Assembly (NCBI GenBank): GCA_023897205.1
Contig: JAHWDD010000014.1
Span: forward strand, 310,001 to 374,000
Reading direction: 5' to 3'
Source of the DNA: Exophiala sp. HKRS030
Lineage: Eukaryota; Ascomycota; Eurotiomycetes; Chaetothyriales; Herpotrichiellaceae
Length of the DNA stretch: 64,000 nt
Shown: positions 57,486-64,000 of the stretch, one piece after another
Layout: every line of letters begins with the position of its first letter
Numbering within the stretch: the first letter of the stretch is position 1
Notes under the pieces: generated by a model
Told to the model about the DNA's origin: nothing
The model's input: only the letters and a program-made list of their open reading frames with translations
Databases searched by the model: none
Program-made: the position numbers and the translations under genes

Positions 57486-59322
57486 GGTATGCCAAGTGAG
57501 GGAGTCTGTAGCAGAAAATCTTTTGTTTGTGGAACGAGGTCTTCTCCGGAGTAGCGAGTGAGAACCCTTCAAGGGCACCAATATCTGCGATTGAACAAGC
57601 GTCAGAGGAGTTTCAGGAACTTAGCTTGCAGCACAGCAGATTGCAGCATCAGCTATTGAGTTCAAGGATGTCATACTTAGCATTAGCGGCTGCCGCCTTG
57701 ACTTCACGCAACAAACAGCCGAAGAATGCTCTGGTTTTGTGACAACCACAGACTCAGACGCAGTGACTGTGCCGGTTTGTATGCCGCGAATGTGAGGATC
57801 GCCGGGCTAGTGGTCGTGTATCAGATAGACATTCAAGCTTCGGATCTCCCACAGACAGGTTACTGACAATGTTTGTACCCATGCACGCAATCATGAACTC
57901 AGTCAGGCGTCCCAGAATAGGGCTGTAGACTGTCAATTGCACGAAGTGCTCTCTATGTGTGACTGTGCTGCTTGAGTGATTGTCTCAATCAAAGAGACGA
58001 AGAGGGCTCGATTGGCGATGGACGTGAAAGCTGAGGGCATAGAGGTGACTTTTGTAGGAGTAAAAGGAGCGCAGCACCAATGCTGTCGATGAGGTCGATG
58101 GTGTAGACAGATAGATGTTATGCTACTTGCAGACCCCGTCTGTACGGTAGTAGTCGGCGCCTAAAAGACAGCCTCTAGCCGCGAGAAGCGCCGGCCTGCG
58201 GGTGATGGTCAGTGTCCTCGGACACTACGGTATCAGCCGTGTGACACACTGCTCGACAATAGACACCCTGTTTGGGAGAAACCAATTCGCGTTCAACCGA
58301 GTAGTCAAAAGGGTTATAGAAGCTGAGTAGTTACAGTACATGCAAGTATTTCTCAGACTGAACAAAAGAGAGAGTAGAGAGCGAGAGGAAAGGGCGGTAT
58401 TGCTGATTGTAAAGGAAACACCAACAAGGGGCGGGGGATGCAAAGTAGTGTGTATCCTCGCTGGCCGGCGCTTGCAGAGGCGCTTGACGCCAGTGCCGCA
58501 GCAGTGTGGAGGCCTCGACATGCCAGTGGCGGAAGTAATAGTTTGGCGTTAATGGCGTCTTGTTTGGATCCATGCTCCGTCGACACAGCCTACGGGATTG
58601 TGGATGCTGTTGTTCTCCGCGATGGTGTCCGTAATGGAGAAGACTTCACCTCTACTCCCGTACTAAAGTAGTGAACGGACTGGTCCGAAGACATCAACAA
58701 GTGAACAGCATTCGCAATACTCGCTGAGGCAGCCGTGGAGAGTGAGCCCAAAAAGAATCGTGTTCTTAGAGACCTCAGATACCACGACTGACCGCTTCAT
58801 ACTGTCGAGGATCCTGAAAGGTCAACAAGGTACTCTACGCAGTACAAAACAAGCTCTAAATCAGAATCCGAGACATGACTAGGGTGGGCGTCCAGAGTGA
58901 AAGGCGTCTGTGCAGTAAAAGGGTAGAACGAGTAGTCAAAGAGGGGTCAAAGCTGACTCGAGCGGAAGGTGACAGTTGCGTCCTGCGTTTCTGCGCGCAT
59001 GTGCTTGTGTGTCAGCATCATTGCGCGCCTAAAAGTTCATTCGGCCAACATGCTTTGCTAATTGGCCGCGGCTCTGGCGGAATGCCTTGCGCGCATCACC
59101 TCGCTTACAGCCAAGTCACCGGAAGCATCCCCGGTTGTAGGGGTGGTGTTGGAAACACTTGACGCGCCTAGGGCGCTTCCATTTCCCCCTAGACGCCAGC
59201 TGTGTGACTGCCGCCACCATGGAGACATGGTTTAGGTGCCTGAGACCTGCACCCAAATCGTCAGGAGGATGGAAACATTGTAGATAGAATGGTCCAGAAT
59301 CCTCTCGTTTACCGGGAGTCAT
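57486..59322. other. Intergenic region, nothing coding seen
   Basis: 1.84 kb between the zinc-cluster fusion start and the MLH3 stop. Several frames below 100 codons overlap on both strands near 58330-58680 and have no recognised motif. Confidence 0.5.
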
Positions 59323-62078
59323 TCATGTGCCATTGGGCTCAGAGCCAGTCCAATTATCCCATGCCACACCAAATCCAACGCGTCCGTGGTTGTTAGCGTC
59401 GGCTACTGAATCATGTGCGCTGGAGTCAGTTTGTCTTTGCTCGTTCCTAGCTAGTTCCATCAGTACCCAGCAGGTTGGACGCCCGTGAGCACATTGGAAA
59501 GGAAAACGGCATTGGGAGAGCCTAGACACCAACTGGCTGCAATCCTCTAGAGTCAATGTATCATTGAACATGATGGCTGTACGGCAGGCTCGAGACTTGA
59601 TCATCTCCACCATTAGTGGTGGACAGTGGGCAAACGCAGATATCCACATAGCGCCTGCATCTGGATTTTGCTCTGCTGAGTTGTCCAAAGCTAGTTTCCC
59701 GGATGAAAGATGACTAGACCATATACTGCTCCGCAAGAGCTCAATCACGAGCTTGCGGTCGGAAAGACAGCGTGTGACAATAACTGCCGGCAGAGCGCTA
59801 ACTCGCAAATAGTGTGATGAACGTCCATTCATGCCTGAGGATGAAGACGTGTCGTGTCCTACCTGGACAACGTACTCGATGTGCCACTTCTCAAAGTAAC
59901 TCTGTCGCTCCTCGAATAGTGCTGCTTCGGCTTCATCGACCTCATAGACTAGGGGTACACTCAAGCTGACAGGGGCGTTGCCGCAGGCCTCTTGGCATAA
60001 ATGTTCATATTTGACGCGCTCGTCTGCTGCGTGTTGATCAATGAGGACGAGTAGATTTCCAGGTTGCTCACCAGAAGACGCGTCAAGTCCTGAAACCCTG
60101 GCAAGGACGAACTTGTGATCAACTTGAGCAACGACGACGGCTTTGGCAAGAGCCTCCTTTGTTAGTGTCGTATCACAAACGCCTCGAGCACCAGAAAACC
60201 CAGTTGCACCGGTATTAACGCTCATTTTACATAAGGCGGGCGTAGGGAGGCTGGCAATCGGAGCTTCTTTCGCTTTATGGCCAATGATTTCTTCGTATTT
60301 GTGGAGGTGCGTCCCAGCTTCTGGGTTAGCTAAGGTAGCGACTTTGGGATGCCGGAACTTCTGTCGGTGCACAAGTGTGCTACTGGGACCACACAAGGGC
60401 TCAGCGACACCGTCTAACTGGCCTAAGACGATCCCGGTGCTTGGATGGAGACGGGTCGGCTCGTCATCTCTAGGATTTTCCCAAAAGGCTGTGTTGGCAA
60501 CATTGTTCTTTCTGGCTGAAGAGGCTGGTCTTTCAATTTCTGGGCTCTTGTCAATGTTGGTGGTTTGGGCCCGAGCGTTAGAATTTCCTAGCAGCTCAAA
60601 CGAAGGTTTTGTATCCGAAGCGCACGTACTATCGTTGTTGGTGGATTCAGTAAAGCTGAATACGTTGCCAGGATCTCGGAACCCTGGGGTACGCCTGCAC
60701 TTGATCCTACGCCAGTCGTTGAAGTGAAGGCCATTGAAACGAGTGTCTTTGTTTGAGTTTTCTGGGTTAGGACTTTGTGAAGAGTACTTCTTCGATGGTG
60801 ATTGCGCCAAAGGATCAGAGGTCTTTACAGCATCCCCACGCTTCCCAATCGTAGTCGGGTTGAAACCATTCTTCTCCAAAAACTGGTGGATCAAAGTCTT
60901 TAGAAGGCTTGTGAGATTGGTCGTCTGCTCCAAAAGCTCTAGCATCCCGTGCCTTTGCATGATGTCCTTTTCCTGAGCTGCTTTTGGTTTGATGCAGATA
61001 TGAAACATCGGCCAACGATCAACAGCTTTCACAGGCCTGGGCTGCATTGGACGTCGTCTATTGTGGCTGTGGTCATAACGGCATACCTCACCCTCAACGA
61101 CACCAAAATCTGACTCCTCCACGCAATCGTTCACTGCTTTCAGTAACCAATTGCTTCCTTCCTGCCCGGAGATCGGGGAGTGCCCGATGGAAATGAACTG
61201 ACAAGTCCTGGCGGGGGCAGCCTTGACGGAGATGGCGGCGCGAATTGTCCAGTCGCCTGAAGCAAGAGACAATAATCTCCAGGAGGAAGTGCTTGCGTCG
61301 GAAAGGAGCTTCGCCTGATAAAGTGTCGACACAACTTGCTTGAGAGAGGAGTGCACTGAAGCACATCGCTCGGTCTCTTTGTGAAAATAAAGCCAATCGC
61401 CGCATTTGAGCGTCATTCGCAAACGCTCTGCCCCTGGTCTTGCAAGAATGTATCCAACGGCCATCGATTTGATGCGATCAAAGGTTTTGTGTACCTCAGT
61501 CTGACTCAAAAAGCGAATGGACATATGTTTCGTACGCGCTGGTATATCTCCAAAGAGGTTGCGCACCTCTACACGTGTTCCTCGCCGTCCAATCTCTCCA
61601 CCTCCTGGATCCATGCATAGCTGTCGGCAGAGCACTTGCCCACGATGCAGCGTCAGTCGGTTGGTGCCATTATCCTGGCAATGACGAGAAGTGATAGTCA
61701 AAAGAGAGAGGGATGATAGGTTCGACAGAAAGCGGCCATACGAGCCATAACACGGGCCCGAGGAAGTGGACTTTGAGGTGCCTAGTATCTTTGTCAGCCA
61801 CTGGATCAAACCGGTTGAAGTCATTTCATACAGAAGGCTTGGGCAAGGTAGCCATCTTCCGTGAACTCCTCCTGCTGAATTCCCACTCCGTCGTCTCGAA
61901 CAGAGATATAACTCTGGCTGATTTTTAGGTCGATGTCGATGCAGTCGGGGTTGGCATCTAGAGTGTTTCTCAAAAGCCCTTCAACGACATGTTCATATGA
62001 GGCCAAATCATGGGCTGCTGAGAGACTGCGGCGGACGTGTGGTGACAGGGGGATAATCGAAGGTGTTGGGGTCATCAT
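59323..62078 (-). CDS. DNA mismatch repair protein MLH3
   Basis: Two exons, 61832-62078 and 59323-61781, with a 50-bp intron, give 901 residues. It is a MutL homologue that dimerises with MLH1 and acts in mismatch repair and meiotic crossing-over. The GHKL ATPase motifs are visible in exon 1: E33, N38 and D41 in VVEGLLRNTLDA, and DDGVGI at 62-67. The intron falls where the family continues CTSKS and SGPCYGSYGRFLSNLSSL. The metal-binding endonuclease motif DQHA-x2-E-x4-E is present near residues 661-672 (DQHAADERVKYE), followed by ACRTAIMFND and FPFQCAHGRPT at the C-terminus. MLH3 rather than PMS1 is favoured by DQHAADER and the short exon-1 start. It is divergent from MED5 across 480 bp. Confidence 0.9.
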
Positions 62079-62558
62079 GCACCGGGGCGCACGCGTGATT
62101 TGCGTGAATCATAGACGTCTTGGACAACATCTCTGTCACGATGAAGAGACCAGAGCCGATGAAGCATGTCGATATGGAGAAGTAACAGCGATCTGACTCA
62201 GGTTCACACGTAGAGATCCTGGAAGATGTGCAAGCTGCGCATTATTCCTCCATCATTTATTTGCCTTGAGTAAATGTACGGATATGACTCCGGGATCACT
62301 TTGCGTCATGCGTGCGTCGGCCGAAACACGCCGATCATGCCAAGCTCAATTTCGCGCCTCGAGGAAGGTCAAGCGAGTGTTTTACATCAATTGACAAGTC
62401 TAGTGATTCCATTGTCAAAAGCGAGGACACCACCATACAAAAGTCAACACGAAACACTCTGGATCCAAGACTCTGACTGCTGTCCCATGATAAGCCGGCA
62501 ATGCGTCCAGCGCTACTCATATTAAAGAGTGTACCCGACCGATCTCGTCGCAGAAAAT
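62079..62558. promoter_or_regulatory. Divergent intergenic region, MLH3 / MED5
   Basis: 480 bp between the two starts. An MluI-box ACGCGT lies at 62101-62106, 23 bp upstream of the MLH3 ATG. No gene is seen. Confidence 0.45.
62101..62106. promoter_or_regulatory. MluI cell-cycle box (ACGCGT) next to the MLH3 start
   Basis: The palindromic core bound by MBF-type factors in yeasts at DNA replication and repair genes. The 6-mer is expected many times by chance in 64 kb; only its position is suggestive. Confidence 0.3.
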
Positions 62559-64000
62559 ATGGCCATCAATAAATCCCGAAAACTAGTTCGCTACTGTCTA
62601 TCACGGCGACTTTCAGTCCAAGAATTTGGATCATTGTTGCAATTGTATCGAGATGAGCTGAATGGCAAGCTGTTGTTCAATGCGCTGGTCGACTGTCGGA
62701 TCTCATTCTGCGCGCCAGGAGATCCCCTCCTCTCACTATATGTTGAACATCTCGGAATTACTGGAGTTGTCAACGTCGCAACTGCTCTTCTGATTGTCAT
62801 CAACAAATGGAACAAATCCAGAGATCCACAGAACCTGCACGCTATGGAGTGTTACCGTCGAATATTACAGGACATTGTCATGGTGATATTGTCCCCAAAG
62901 TACAAAGCCTGCTTTGATGACATACAAGCCTCTCTCCAACTATCCTCGAGATGGCTAATATCTTTGGCTCCTCAAGTATCTCATGAATTGGATGAATATA
63001 TGGCCACGGCGAAATCCCATGTTGTCGAAGCACTTGCATTTCTTGTCTCCTCCCTGGCCTCAACCGCCGCTGGCTGCGAGGCTCTTTCCGTCACCCACAC
63101 CCCAGATCGTGTGCCAAGGGAGGTATCATCTTCTGTAATTGCACTACGGAGCTCAGTCAGACAATCTCTGGATCTCGCCCAGTATTCCGCATTGTCAAGC
63201 CATCTTCTCAGTCGGATAAATGGCGTCCTCGATGTACTGAATCAGGATTCATCGCTGTCACGCGACTCCGCTGCTCAGTTGACGGATATCAGGACGATGC
63301 AGTTCGAAGCTCATGTCCCCGAAACTCACATGATAGCCTCAAGAGCGGCGACAATTCTTTATCTTACTGCTATGGTGCGTCACACTATAATGGTAAGAGT
63401 AACAATACTAATAAAATAGCTTTCATCAGGATCAACGATCGACGATGGCGCCCTGGTCAACTATCTCTGCACTCGTCATCAGGTATGCTACGCAACAACT
63501 GTGACTCATGAATGTAGCGAGCTTTGCTAATCATAGACAAGAATGACTATCAGGCCGTTTTCTCGGATGTCCTCGTTGTGTCGTTCCACATTTTGAGAGC
63601 ACAATTCTCGAACACAGATACCACACTTTGTTATCAACAGTGCCGATTATTCCTGCAAAACAAGCTGCCTAGTCTCCTCTCTATGATATCGGCTTCATCT
63701 TTCAATAGCTTTGACACTGAGCAGACCATAGTCGAAACATGGGCTCTAGTCTTGATGGAACTATCAAACCCAGATCTCGTGTCTGTGGGATCTCGATTTC
63801 TCTACATCTGCTCACTCCATCGCTTGATTTCTCACTCAAGCAGCCTACAACTCATCGGGAACGAGGACATAATCTCTGGCATGAGTAAAGGTCTCTATTC
63901 GAAAGATGACCTCGTATCGCAGGTAACCTCAAATCATGTCAGGGGTCCTAAACTGGTTGAAGAACTCATCCGGAGTGATGGGAGTGCTGGTTCTATCAGT
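62559..64000 (+). CDS. Mediator subunit MED5 (Nut1), 5' part
   Basis: Three exons are visible, 62559-63374, 63420-63482 and 63542 to the window end, with introns of 45 and 59 bp. 446 residues are encoded here and the gene continues beyond 64000. MED5 is a tail subunit of the Mediator complex that links activators to RNA polymerase II. Recognisable segments are RKLVRYCLSRRLSVQEFGSL at the N-terminus and, near the window end, KDDLVSQ followed by LVEELIRSDGSAGSIS, a pattern typical of fungal MED5. The second intron is placed with acceptor AAG at 63541 because an acceptor at 63535 would break the family-like continuation RHQ-NDYQAVF. The start ATG at 62559 is preferred over the in-frame 62529. 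Confidence 0.85.

Noticed and set aside
58225..58680. Cluster of short overlapping frames between the zinc-cluster fusion and MLH3 genes
   Set aside because: All are under 100 codons, overlap on both strands and show no motif.

Overview
This window looks like nuclear DNA of a filamentous ascomycete (Pezizomycotina). The evidence is short GT-AG introns (about 40-100 bp), CTAAC-type branch sites, several Zn2Cys6 regulators, a Sam37/metaxin of the filamentous-fungal type and a 911-codon protein family that I associate only with Pezizomycotina. Base composition and family content would fit Eurotiomycetes or Dothideomycetes, but I cannot fix the class from sequence alone. Exon structures were assembled by hand. 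Every splice quoted is GT-AG and keeps the reading frame, but none was checked against transcripts.

Layout. Positions 1-7.1 kb hold no gene I can recognise. They end in a pyrimidine-rich promoter/5' leader with a probable untranslated-leader intron. At 7.1-20.9 kb there are an RRM-YTH m6A-reader-like protein, a tautomerase/cis-CaaD-like enzyme, an arsenite methyltransferase divergent from a bZIP factor, a ZIP zinc transporter, a Sam37/metaxin-like import subunit divergent from a CSA/ERCC8-like WD40 protein, and a small YwbE-like/CUE protein. At 21.6-32.5 kb five metabolic genes sit in alternating orientation: an NAD(P)-binding SDR, a tannase/feruloyl-esterase-family hydrolase, a Zn2Cys6 regulator, a 4-coumarate-CoA-ligase-like enzyme and an MFS transporter. 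This set could plausibly release, import and activate phenolic acids. At 32.9-64 kb the content is mostly housekeeping: YTM1, a low-complexity conserved fungal protein, an M16 metallopeptidase, eIF2 gamma, a Dnt1/Net1-like nucleolar protein, an SH3-RasGEF, MLH3 and the 5' part of MED5, which runs off the window.

The most unusual gene is at 55493-57485. It joins a textbook Zn2Cys6 DNA-binding cluster to a maltose-acetyltransferase-like domain (Mac plus left-handed beta-helix) whose usual catalytic histidine position appears to be valine. This suggests a regulator that uses a dead enzyme fold as a sensor or partner surface. Other leads are a duplicated 13-mer resembling a zinc-response half-site upstream of the zinc transporter, and an over-represented 9-mer (TACGGAGTA) found only between genes.
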